Shown here in pieces: positions 1 to 7,200 of a stretch of DNA of 39,376 nucleotides. A program made the translations under genes and the position numbers. Under the pieces are notes generated by a model that saw only the letters and a list, made by a program, of their open reading frames with translations, was not told the origin of the DNA and searched no databases. Position 1 is the first letter of the stretch. Each line of letters begins with the position of its first letter. Source of the DNA: JBOGIF01 sp050742415 (GTDB lineage Bacteria; Actinomycetota; Acidimicrobiia; Acidimicrobiales; AC-14); assembly GCA_050742415.1 (NCBI GenBank), contig JBOGIF010000097.1, forward strand, positions 1-39,376, written 5' to 3'.

Positions 1-254
1 TCACCGGAGAATCGATGTTCCACCGCGAGCCGGACGCCTCCAAGGTGGCCCTGGCCGACCTGGCGGCGCGCTGGGCGGAGGCGGGAGGCGAGCTGATCGA
101 CGTGCAGATGACCACCCCGCACCTAGCCAGCCTCGGCGCCGCCGACCGGCCGCGAGCGCAGTTCCTGCCCGACCTGGCGCGGCTCCGCGACCGCACGGTC
201 TGCATCCGCCTCGACCGGCTTCCGGTCAGCCGCCTGGTACCGACGTCGGAGTGA
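1..254 (+). CDS. aat: Leucyl/phenylalanyl-tRNA--protein transferase, C-terminal part
   Basis: The reading frame is open from the left edge (first full codon at base 3) to TGA at 252-254, so only the last part of the gene is present. The peptide contains GESMFHR, then DASKVAL, then a stretch ending in TPHLASLGA. These are the conserved C-terminal blocks of Aat (GNAT fold), which adds Leu or Phe to N-terminal Lys or Arg of proteins to create an N-degron for ClpS/ClpAP. The internal ATG at 15 belongs to the GESMF motif and is not the start. The last 29 bases overlap the end of the convergent RNase H gene. The assignment comes from motif recall; the upstream half cannot be checked. Confidence 0.88.
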   Translation, partial: TGESMFHREPDASKVALADLAARWAEAGGELIDVQMTTPHLASLGAADRPRAQFLPDLARLRDRTVCIRLDRLPVSRLVPTSE

Positions 255-1302
255 CGACCCACACGTCCTCCTCGCCGAGCGCGTCCTGCAACGACCGGAA
301 GGCGCGGCCCACCATGGCGTCCTCGCCGTCCCACACCACGAGGGCCTCGGACGCGTGGCGCGCCAACCAGGCGTCGCGACGGCGGAGCGCGGCACCGGCC
401 TGGACCCGGTCGACCGGACGGCGGGATTGGAGCACGACCTGGCCGGCGGCACCGGCTAGCAGCTCCTTGAATCGCTGCCGGGACTCGGCCGGCCACGGCG
501 AGTCCGGATCGGGATAGGGGAGCACGGCGAAGTAGGGGACGCCGACCGTGGCGGCGGCCTCGGCCCCGAGCTGCTCGGCGCCCAGGCCGAGCCCGGTGAG
601 CACCACCAGGTCGGCGCGGAGCTGGTGTTTGGCCGCCAGTATCTCGGCCAGCCGGCCGCGCACCTGAGTGGCGACTGGGTTCGCCTTGTAGCCGCCCAAG
701 TCCGGGGGCCGATGGCCCACGACCGCCACCAGGTGCCCGGCGGGCGCGCCTGCGGCGGGAGACGCCGTGGACGTGGCCGCGGCGCGAGGTCGCCCGGGCT
801 CGTCGGGTGGCCCGAGGACGGCGGGCGTGCCCACGCCGCTCCGGCCCCGCTGGGTGCGGGCCGCCTCCACCGCCAGCCGGTCGACCAGGTCGTTGTTCAC
901 GTCGCCGCTGTGGCCCTTGACCCACCGGAACCGGACCCGGCCGGGATCAGCCCGCACCTCGGCGATGAGCGGCTCCCACAGATCCCGGTTGGCGACGGGC
1001 TGCTTGGCCTTGTTCAGCCACCCGCGGGCCAGCCACCCCTCCCACCACCGGTCGCGGAAGCAGTTGACGACGTAGGTCGAGTCGCTCACCACCTCCACCG
1101 CCCCTTCCAGAGACCTCACCGCCTTGAGGGCGGCCGTTATCTCCATGCGCTGGTTTGTGGTGGCGGCCGCCGCCCCGCTGGCGAACCGCCCGCCCGGCCC
1201 CGGCACCGCCCACGCCCACCCCCCCGGACCGGGGTTCCCCACACACGCCCCGTCCGTGTACACGATCGTCCCCCCACCGCTCCCCCCACCGCTCCGTCCC
1301 AT
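226..1302 (-). CDS. rnhA: Ribonuclease HI fused to a C-terminal SLOG/DUF1273-like domain
   Basis: The 358-residue protein has two parts. Residues about 12-148 are a type 1 RNase H domain with all four metal-binding acids visible: D17 (YTDGAC), E54 (MEITAA), D74 (VVSDST) and D141, plus H131 in KGHSGD. This domain cuts RNA in RNA-DNA hybrids. After an Ala/Pro/Gly-rich linker of about 45 residues, residues about 194-355 begin VAVVGHRPPDLGGY and include a LTGLGLGAEQ loop. This looks like the Rossmann-type DUF1273/YspA branch of the SLOG superfamily, whose members bind nucleotide-like ligands. Ordinary RNase HI is about 155 residues, so this is a fusion. ATG at 1302 was chosen; a TTG at 1311 would add three residues. 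A TGTAAT box lies 8 bases upstream. Function of the second domain is unknown. Confidence 0.85.
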   Translation of the reverse strand: MGRSGGGSGGGTIVYTDGACVGNPGPGGWAWAVPGPGGRFASGAAAATTNQRMEITAALKAVRSLEGAVEVVSDSTYVVNCFRDRWWEGWLARGWLNKAKQPVANRDLWEPLIAEVRADPGRVRFRWVKGHSGDVNNDLVDRLAVEAARTQRGRSGVGTPAVLGPPDEPGRPRAAATSTASPAAGAPAGHLVAVVGHRPPDLGGYKANPVATQVRGRLAEILAAKHQLRADLVVLTGLGLGAEQLGAEAAATVGVPYFAVLPYPDPDSPWPAESRQRFKELLAGAAGQVVLQSRRPVDRVQAGAALRRRDAWLARHASEALVVWDGEDAMVGRAFRSLQDALGEEDVWVVTPTSVPGG

Positions 1303-1348
1303 TCCGCGCAATTACACCTGAGCGGGGGTTCTGGCGCGGAGAGCTCGG
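1303..1348. repeat. Left arm of a 46-bp imperfect inverted repeat
   Basis: This stretch matches the reverse complement of 2256-2301 at 42 of 46 positions. The outer 18 bases (from TCCGCGCAATT through ACACCTG) and the inner 18 are perfect, with four mismatches between them. The arm begins one base before the RNase H start codon and contains the stop codon and last coding bases of the AbiEi/DUF559 gene. The outward direction carries CAGGTGTAATTGCGCGG, a possible -10 region for the RNase H gene. Confidence 0.9.
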
Positions 1349-2223
1349 ACGGAAGCCACCAGATCGGCGGGCGTCGTCGCCGACGTCACCCGGACGAGGG
1401 TCCATCCCGCGGCGGCCAGGGCGTTGCTGCGGCGAGCGTCGTGGTCGAACGCCGACCGGCCCCCGTGCCACGCCCAACCGTCGTACTCGACGCCCACTTG
1501 AAGGTCGGGATAGGCCAGGTCGATCACGTACACAGTGCCGCCGGCTGGGACCTGGTGCTGGAGCACCGGAGCAGGCAGCCCGGCGTCGACGAGCCAGCGC
1601 CAGACTCTCAGCTCGGGTTCGCTGTCGCCCGGCTGGAAGCCAAGCCCGCGGGATTCCAGCACCGTTCGAATGATCGGGAGCGAGCGGCGGCCGGGAGCGG
1701 CCAGCAGTTCGTAGGCGTCGCGTAGGTCGTCGAGGACCAGGAGCCGCCGGCGCAGGCAGTCGTCGACGAGGCGGCCCACGAGCCCGACTTCGAGACCCGT
1801 CCTCGACAGATCGATCAGGGTGCGGGCGGGGGTGGTGACCGGCACGTCATTGCGAACGGTGCAGTGCGCCGTGGGCAGCAGCGTGCTCTGGTGCCCACGC
1901 ACTCCCGGGAGCCGCAGCCACATGGGCGCCGGGACTGTGATCTCCAACCGGTCGGCCACCACCCCCGGTAGTGCCCACAGCTCGGCGGCTGAATGGCACG
2001 AGGCGACCGCCGCCGGACCAGCGGCCAGGCAAGCTGCGAGAAGTGGCTGCCAGGGTGTGGCCGGAGCGCCGGCGAAGCGGTAGACGCCCCGGCGGAGCAC
2101 CTCGAGCCGGCCTGTGGCGAGGCGCGACTCCAGCTCCTTGCGCGACAGGTGGTCGCGGGCCTGGGCCCGGGTCACAAGCCCGAGCTGGGTTGCACCGATG
2201 GCCGCCAGCTCGAGGTCTCCCAT
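1312..2223 (-). CDS. AbiEi-antitoxin-like N-terminus with C-terminal DUF559 (Vsr-like nuclease) domain
   Basis: The 303-residue protein (from ATG 2223) starts with a winged-helix-like region (TRAQARDHLSRKELESRLATG, then LEVLRRGVYRFAGAP) typical of AbiEi-type type IV antitoxins. The C-terminal 100 residues (SEPELRVWRWLVDAGLP, VIDLAYPDLQVGVEYDG, then a WTLVRVT stretch) match DUF559, a small Vsr/restriction-like endonuclease fold with D and E-x-D acids. Such proteins are frequent and often multi-copy in actinobacteria; their job is not established, and phage defence or DNA repair are guesses. The frame is open upstream to 2352, but that part runs through the right inverted-repeat arm, so ATG 2223 (or TTG 2235) is preferred. 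No partner toxin gene is adjacent. Its last codons lie in the left repeat arm. Confidence 0.72.
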   Translation of the reverse strand: MGDLELAAIGATQLGLVTRAQARDHLSRKELESRLATGRLEVLRRGVYRFAGAPATPWQPLLAACLAAGPAAVASCHSAAELWALPGVVADRLEITVPAPMWLRLPGVRGHQSTLLPTAHCTVRNDVPVTTPARTLIDLSRTGLEVGLVGRLVDDCLRRRLLVLDDLRDAYELLAAPGRRSLPIIRTVLESRGLGFQPGDSEPELRVWRWLVDAGLPAPVLQHQVPAGGTVYVIDLAYPDLQVGVEYDGWAWHGGRSAFDHDARRSNALAAAGWTLVRVTSATTPADLVASVRALRARTPAQV

Positions 2224-2255
2224 GGGCCCATTCAAGCCGTCGGCTGTGACAATGC

Positions 2256-2301
2256 CCGAGCTCTCCGCGCCAGACCCCCCATCCAGGTGTAATTGCGCGG
2301 A
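2256..2301. repeat. Right arm of the 46-bp imperfect inverted repeat
   Basis: This is the inverted partner of 1303-1348. Read on the plus strand it would encode ARALRARPPIQV followed by a stop, nearly the same as the C-terminus of the minus-strand AbiEi/DUF559 gene (RALRARTPAQV). It therefore looks like a copy of that gene's 3' end placed in reverse ahead of its 5' end. It also places a TGTAAT box 50 bases ahead of aceE. Confidence 0.9.
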
Positions 2302-2329
2302 CCACAGAGCGTCGGGAAGGGGACGAACG

Positions 2330-2334
2330 GAGGC
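2330..2334 (+). promoter_or_regulatory. Ribosome binding site of aceE
   Basis: GGAGG lies 8 bases ahead of GTG 2343 and fixes that codon as the aceE start in preference to the ATG at 2351, which is out of frame. It is one of the few clear Shine-Dalgarno sites in the window. Confidence 0.7.
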
Positions 2335-2342
2335 GGGTAGGC

Positions 2343-5048
2343 GTGAAAGCATGGGGCGTGATCTTCGACGGGTTCAGCCAGCAGGTCCCCGACATCGACC
2401 CGGGGGAGACGGCCGAGTGGGTCGACTCGCTCGACGCCATCGTCGACGAGCGGGGCAAGGCCCGGGCCCGCTTCCTGGTGATGAAGCTGTTGGAGCGGGC
2501 GCGCGAGCTTCAGGTGGGCTTCCCGGCCACGGTGTCGACCGACTACATCAACTCGATCCCGCCCGAGCGCGAGCCGTGGTTCCCTGGTGACGAGTACATG
2601 GAGCGGCGCATCCGGGCGTTCATCCGCTGGAACGCGGCGGTCATGGTCACCCGGGCCAACGTGCGGGCTGCCGGCATCGGCGGGCACCTCGCCACCTACG
2701 CCTCGTCGGCGGCGCTCTACGAGGTCGGCTTCAACCACTTCTTCCGGGGCAAGGACGACGGAGGCCCCGGCGACCAGGTCTTCTTCCAGGGCCACGCCGC
2801 CCCCGGCATCTACGCCCGGGCCTTCCTCGAGCATCGCCTCGACGAGGCCAACCTCGATCGGTTCCGCCAGGAGATCGGCGGCGGGGGACTGTCGAGCTAC
2901 CCGCACCCGCGTCTCATGCCGGACTTCTGGGAGTTCCCCACGGTGTCGATGGGCCTCGGCCCCATCAACGCCATCTACCAGGCCCGGTTCAACCGGTACC
3001 TGACCCATCGGCGCATCGCCGACGCCAGCAAGTCCAACGTGTGGTGCTTCGTGGGCGACGGCGAGTGCGACGAGCCCGAGACCCTCGGCGCCCTCTCACT
3101 GGCCGCCCGCGAGGAGCTCGACAACCTCATCTTCGTCGTCAACTGCAACCTCCAGCGCCTCGACGGCCCGGTGCGCGGCAACGGCAAGATCATCCAGGAG
3201 CTCGAGGCCGTCTTCCGGGGCGCGGGCTGGAACGTGATCAAGGTGATCTGGGGCTCCAAGTGGGACGAGCTGCTGGCCCGCGACAAGGACGGCGTCCTGC
3301 TCCGGAAGATGAACTCCACCGTCGACGGCCAGTTCCAGAAGTACACGGTGGAGAGCGGGGCTTACATCCGCGAGCACTTCTTCGGCCCCGACCCGCGTCT
3401 GCGCCGGCTGGTGGAACACCTCTCCGACGACGAGCTGCGCAACCTCCCCCGCGGCGGCCACGATTACCACAAGCTCTACGCCGCCTACCGGGCCGCCACC
3501 GAGCACACGGGGGCGCCCACCGCCATCCTGGCCAAGACCGTCAAGGGCTGGACCCTCGGCCCCGACTTCGAGGCCCGCAACGCCACCCACCAGATCAAGA
3601 AGATGTCGAAGGCTGTCCTGCGCACGTTCCGCGACCGCCTCCACCTGAGCGACGAGATCCCCGACTCCGTCCTCGACGCCGACGAGCCTCCCTACTACCG
3701 GCCGCCTGTGGACTCGCCCGCCTTCGAGTACATGACCCAACGGCGTCGGTTACTGGCCGGCTCGCTGCCCAAGCGGGTGGTGGCGGCCCAGCCCATCCCC
3801 GCTCCCGCGCCCAAGGTCTACGACGGGTTGCGCAAGGGCAGCGGCGGGCGCGAGGTTTCGACCACCATGGCGTTCACCAACCTCCTCCGCGAGCTGTTGC
3901 GCGACAAGGGGATAGGCGCCCGGGTCGTGCCGATCATCCCCGACGAGGCCCGCACCTTCGGCATGGACAGCCTCTTCAGCGAGGTCAAGATCTACGCGCC
4001 TTCCGGCCAGCTCTACGAGCCGGTCGACGCCCACCTGCTGCTGTCCTACCAGGAGTCCCAGCAGGGCCAGATCCTGGAGGAGGGGATCACCGAGGCCGGC
4101 TCCATGGCGAGCTTCACGGCCGCCGGCACCGCCTACGCCACCCACGGCACGCCGATGGTGCCGTTCTTCGTCTTCTACTCAATGTTCGGGTTCCAGCGGG
4201 TCGGCGATCTGATCTGGGCCTTCGGCGACGTGCGGGGTCGCGGCTTTCTGTGCGGCGCCACCGCCGGGCGAACCACCCTCTCCGGCGAGGGCCTCCAGCA
4301 CTGCGACGGCCACAGCCTGGTGCTGGCGTCGACGGTGCCCAACCTGGCCGCCTACGACCCGGCGTTCGCCTACGAGCTGGCGGTTGTGATCGACGACGGA
4401 TTGCGACGGATGTACGGCGAGAACCCCGACGATGTCTTCTACTACCTGACCCTCTACAACGAGAACTACGTCATGCCGGCGATGCCCGACGGCTGCGAGG
4501 AGGGGATCCGCAAGGGCCTCTACCGGTTCGCCACTGCGCCCGAAGGGCCCCGGCGCCGGGCCACCATCCTTTTCAGCGGCACGGCCCAGGCCGCGGCCCG
4601 GGAGGCCCAGGACCTGCTGGCCGTCAACCACGACGTGGCCGCCGAGCTGTGGAGCGCCACGTCGTACAAGGCCCTCCGCGAGGACGCCCTTTCGGTCGAG
4701 CGCTGGAACCGCCTGCACCCGACGGATACGCCCCGGACGCCGTACGTGACCGAGGGGCTGTCCGAAGCGGACGGGCCGTTCGTGGCCGTGACCGACTTCA
4801 TGAAGATGGTCCCCGACCAGGTGTCCCGATGGATCCCCGGTCCGTACCTGGCGCTCGGCACCGACGGCTACGGGCGCTCCGACACCCGGGCCAACCTGCG
4901 CCGCCACTTCGAGACCGACGCCGCCCACGTGGTGGTGGCCGTGCTGGCGGCGCTGGCCCAGGCCCACGACGCCAAGCCCGAGGAGGTGGCCGACGCCATC
5001 GCCCGCTACGGGATCGACCCCGAGGCGGTCGACCCGCTCCTGGCCTGA
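2343..5048 (+). CDS. aceE: Pyruvate dehydrogenase E1 component, homodimeric type
   Basis: The 901-residue protein matches the single-chain AceE type used by actinobacteria and proteobacteria. It decarboxylates pyruvate with thiamine diphosphate and passes the acetyl group to the lipoyl domains of E2. Visible motifs are the N-terminal GHLATYASSA block (about residue 115), the thiamine-diphosphate motif GDGECDEPETLG...NCNLQRLDG (from about residue 238), the ESQQGQILEEGITEAG block with the catalytic Glu (about 570-585), and LQHCDGHSL (about 652). Length equals that of the family (880-930). No E2 or E3 gene is adjacent, so the complex is encoded at several loci. The start is GTG with a good ribosome binding site. 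Identity is near certain. Confidence 0.97.
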   Translation: MKAWGVIFDGFSQQVPDIDPGETAEWVDSLDAIVDERGKARARFLVMKLLERARELQVGFPATVSTDYINSIPPEREPWFPGDEYMERRIRAFIRWNAAVMVTRANVRAAGIGGHLATYASSAALYEVGFNHFFRGKDDGGPGDQVFFQGHAAPGIYARAFLEHRLDEANLDRFRQEIGGGGLSSYPHPRLMPDFWEFPTVSMGLGPINAIYQARFNRYLTHRRIADASKSNVWCFVGDGECDEPETLGALSLAAREELDNLIFVVNCNLQRLDGPVRGNGKIIQELEAVFRGAGWNVIKVIWGSKWDELLARDKDGVLLRKMNSTVDGQFQKYTVESGAYIREHFFGPDPRLRRLVEHLSDDELRNLPRGGHDYHKLYAAYRAATEHTGAPTAILAKTVKGWTLGPDFEARNATHQIKKMSKAVLRTFRDRLHLSDEIPDSVLDADEPPYYRPPVDSPAFEYMTQRRRLLAGSLPKRVVAAQPIPAPAPKVYDGLRKGSGGREVSTTMAFTNLLRELLRDKGIGARVVPIIPDEARTFGMDSLFSEVKIYAPSGQLYEPVDAHLLLSYQESQQGQILEEGITEAGSMASFTAAGTAYATHGTPMVPFFVFYSMFGFQRVGDLIWAFGDVRGRGFLCGATAGRTTLSGEGLQHCDGHSLVLASTVPNLAAYDPAFAYELAVVIDDGLRRMYGENPDDVFYYLTLYNENYVMPAMPDGCEEGIRKGLYRFATAPEGPRRRATILFSGTAQAAAREAQDLLAVNHDVAAELWSATSYKALREDALSVERWNRLHPTDTPRTPYVTEGLSEADGPFVAVTDFMKMVPDQVSRWIPGPYLALGTDGYGRSDTRANLRRHFETDAAHVVVAVLAALAQAHDAKPEEVADAIARYGIDPEAVDPLLA

Positions 5049-5052
5049 GCAG

Positions 5053-5080
5053 GGGCCGGCTCGGCCCTCCGGCCGGGCCC
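5053..5080 (+). terminator. GC-rich hairpin after aceE
   Basis: GGGCC (5053-5057) pairs with GGCCC (5076-5080), and GGC/GCC plus CGG/CCG pair inside, around a CCCT loop. It starts 5 bases after the aceE stop, in the 147-base gap before the convergent rpe gene. There is no T-tract, which is usual for high-GC actinobacteria, so this is a candidate terminator only. Nothing else was seen in the gap. Confidence 0.4.
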
Positions 5081-5195
5081 ACACTCGTGCAGCTTCCACC
5101 CCGATGGCGACGACTGAGTCCCGGGCAATCGCCACACCCGGGTCAACACGGCGACGGTGGCCCGCTCATTGGGCAGCCGTCGCGGCGGTCACCGA

Positions 5196-5909
5196 TCAGC
5201 GGGGGAACGCACCTGCGGCCGCCAGCACCGCTTGTCCGCCCTCGGCCGGCCCTGCGGCATGTCCAAAGACGGCAGTACCAGCCACGAGGACATTGGCTCC
5301 GGCGTCAACGCAGGAACGGGCATTGCTGGCATCGACCCCCCCGTCAACCTCGACTTCGGTTAGCAGGCCCTGGCGTTCCACCTCCGCCCGCACCTGTTCC
5401 ACCTTCAACAGTGTGCGTTTGATAAGACGTTGGCCGCCGTAGCCGGGGTTGATCGTCATCACGAGGGCGAGGTCGCACATTTCTAGGACGTCGTCCAAAC
5501 ACGAAGCCGGCGTGCTCGGGTTGATGGCGGCTCCGGCTCGACAGTCGAGCTCGCGTATGGCGGTCAGGGTGCGATGGAGGTGCGGTGAGACCTCGTAATG
5601 AACGGTGATCCCGTCGGCACCCGCCGCCGCAAAGGTCTGAAGGTGCCGCTCTGGTTCGACGATCATCAGGTGAAGCTCCAGGGGCAGCTCGGTCTCCCGC
5701 CGCAGCGATCGCACGGTATCGGTGCCAAAGGTGAAGTTCGGAACGAAGACACCATCCATGACGTCAACGTGAAGACGCTCGGCCCCGCTGCCTTCCAGGG
5801 CGTGGACCGCGTCGGCGAGGTGGCCGAAGTCGGCGGCGAGCATGCTGGGAGCAAGATGGATGGCTCCGGGACAGAGCGTCCAGGTGGATCGAGGCACCGG
5901 GTGCATCAT
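5196..5909 (-). CDS. rpe: Ribulose-phosphate 3-epimerase
   Basis: The protein interconverts ribulose 5-phosphate and xylulose 5-phosphate in the pentose phosphate and Calvin cycles. It shows the family TIM-barrel motifs in order: HLAPSMLAADF, HVDVMDGVFVPNFTFG, LELHLMIVEP, VMTINPGYGGQ and VEVDGGVDASN. These include the metal-binding His and Asp residues. The start is uncertain: the frame is open to 6041, and usual Rpe proteins begin only a few residues before APSIL. ATG 5909 gives 237 residues; the GTG 15 bases downstream (5894) would fit the family length better. It is divergent from glpX, which also serves sugar-phosphate metabolism, across about 117 bases. Identity is very secure, the N-terminus is not. 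Confidence 0.93.
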   Translation of the reverse strand: MMHPVPRSTWTLCPGAIHLAPSMLAADFGHLADAVHALEGSGAERLHVDVMDGVFVPNFTFGTDTVRSLRRETELPLELHLMIVEPERHLQTFAAAGADGITVHYEVSPHLHRTLTAIRELDCRAGAAINPSTPASCLDDVLEMCDLALVMTINPGYGGQRLIKRTLLKVEQVRAEVERQGLLTEVEVDGGVDASNARSCVDAGANVLVAGTAVFGHAAGPAEGGQAVLAAAGAFPR

Positions 5910-6014
5910 GCCAGGCCCACCACCCCCGCGAACGAGCACGCACCCTGCCGGAGGTTGCCGGCCGGCAGTCTCGTTACAGGCAGCGCAAGGGGGCGTCGCT
6001 TTCCTTCCTGTCGC

Positions 6015-6020
6015 TATCCT
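6015..6020 (+). promoter_or_regulatory. -10 box TATCCT, leaderless start of glpX
   Basis: TATCCT is followed by six bases and then ATG 6027. No Shine-Dalgarno site is present, so the transcript probably starts at or next to the A of the ATG. Confidence 0.55.
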
Positions 6021-6026
6021 TCCCAC

Positions 6027-7007
6027 ATGAACCCACGCCAAGGGCAGACACCTGACCGCAATCTGGCCATGGAGCTGGTCCGGGCGACCGAGGCGGGGGC
6101 CTTAGCCGCAGCGCGGTGGATGGGGCGAGGTGACAAGGAAGGTGCGGACGGCGCCGCCGTGGAGGCCATGCGGGTCCTGCTCAACACCGTGGCCATGAGA
6201 GGCGTAGTGGTCATCGGCGAGGGCGAGAAGGACGAGGCGCCCATGCTGTACAACGGCGAGCAGCTAGGCCTCGGCACCCCTCCCGAGGTCGATATCGCCG
6301 TTGACCCAGTCGAGGGCACCACGCTCACTGCGCTCGGCCGGGCCAACGCAATCTCGGTGATCGCCGCCAGCGACCGGGGGACGATGTTCGACCCCGGCCC
6401 CTGCTTCTACATGATGAAGATCGCCGTCGGAGCGGAGGCGGCTGGGTCGATCGACATCAACCGCCCACCCACCGAGAACCTGAAGGCCGTCGCCAAGGCC
6501 AAGGGTGCCTCCGTGCGCGACGTGACCGCCGTCGTCCTCGACCGCCCGCGACACGACGACCTGATCGCCGAGATCCGCGCCGCTGGCGCTCGCATCCGGC
6601 TCATCCAGGACGGCGACGTGGCCGGCGGTATCTCCACCGCGTGGCCCGAGGCCGGCGCCGACATTCTGTTCGGGATCGGTGGCACTCCCGAGGGCGTGAT
6701 CACCGCTGCAGCCCTCAAGTGCATGGGGGGTGAGATCCAGGGCCGGCTCTCACCTCGCACCGACCGAGAGCGCGCCGACATCGTCAACGCCGGGATCGAC
6801 CCCGACCGGGTGCTGCTGACCGACGACCTGGTGGCCGGAAACAACTGCTTCTTTGCCTGCACCGGAATTACCGATGGTGAGCTGGTGCGGGGCGTGCACT
6901 ACGACCGCCGCGGCGCTACGACCGCCTCGCTGGTGATGCGGTCGAAATCGGGCACCGTGCGCAGCGTCTCGGCTCGCTACCCGCTCGACCACACGCGAGT
7001 GTTCTGA
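6027..7007 (+). CDS. glpX: Class II fructose-1,6-bisphosphatase
   Basis: The 326-residue enzyme hydrolyses fructose 1,6-bisphosphate to fructose 6-phosphate (gluconeogenesis and Calvin cycle). It is the GlpX type found as the main FBPase of actinobacteria. Visible motifs are MRGVVVIGEGEKDEAPMLYNGE, the metal-binding DIAVDPVEGT, the phosphate loop GIGGTPEGVI and the family end block TTASLVMRSKSGTVR. Length matches the family (320-340). ATG 6027 was chosen because the conserved N-terminal LAMELVRATEAGALAAARWMG begins soon after it and a TATCCT box lies six bases ahead; the frame is open further upstream but that part is not conserved. The IS begins 122 bases after its stop, so the original downstream neighbour was probably the convergent yceI gene. 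Confidence 0.96.
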   Translation: MNPRQGQTPDRNLAMELVRATEAGALAAARWMGRGDKEGADGAAVEAMRVLLNTVAMRGVVVIGEGEKDEAPMLYNGEQLGLGTPPEVDIAVDPVEGTTLTALGRANAISVIAASDRGTMFDPGPCFYMMKIAVGAEAAGSIDINRPPTENLKAVAKAKGASVRDVTAVVLDRPRHDDLIAEIRAAGARIRLIQDGDVAGGISTAWPEAGADILFGIGGTPEGVITAAALKCMGGEIQGRLSPRTDRERADIVNAGIDPDRVLLTDDLVAGNNCFFACTGITDGELVRGVHYDRRGATTASLVMRSKSGTVRSVSARYPLDHTRVF

Positions 7008-7125
7008 GCTGAGCTGGGTGTCTGCCGGCGCGCGATGAGACGGACATCGACGATGTAATCGCCGAGCACCCGGAGGATGGCGTGGGAAGGTTCTGGTCGA
7101 GCGTGAGCTGCGAACCTGGACCTGG

Positions 7126-7129
7126 CTAG
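7126..7129. repeat. CTAG, left copy of probable target duplication
   Basis: CTAG stands directly outside the left inverted repeat of the IS and again outside the right one (8905-8908). It may be a 4-bp target duplication or a palindromic target. Confidence 0.6.
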
Positions 7130-7144
7130 GAGACTGCTGAGCAA
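7130..7144 (+). repeat. Left terminal inverted repeat of the IS
   Basis: GAGACTGCTGAGCAA, a perfect inverted match to 8890-8904. Confidence 0.9.
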
Positions 7145-7200
7145 TCGGCCGTAGCCCTGCGCCGATTCGCGATTTCGCTCGGCGCGCGATCCAATGGGGC

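Noticed and set aside
3041..5422. Long alternative plus-strand reading frame of 793 codons across aceE
   Set aside because: It lies out of frame over a near-certain aceE and its product is arginine/proline/glycine-rich, which is the usual effect of high third-position GC.
5871..5905. Partial resemblance of a GAGGCACCGGGTG stretch to the hairpin region at 17661
   Set aside because: Only about 12 bases agree and the surrounding stems are missing, so it is taken as chance.
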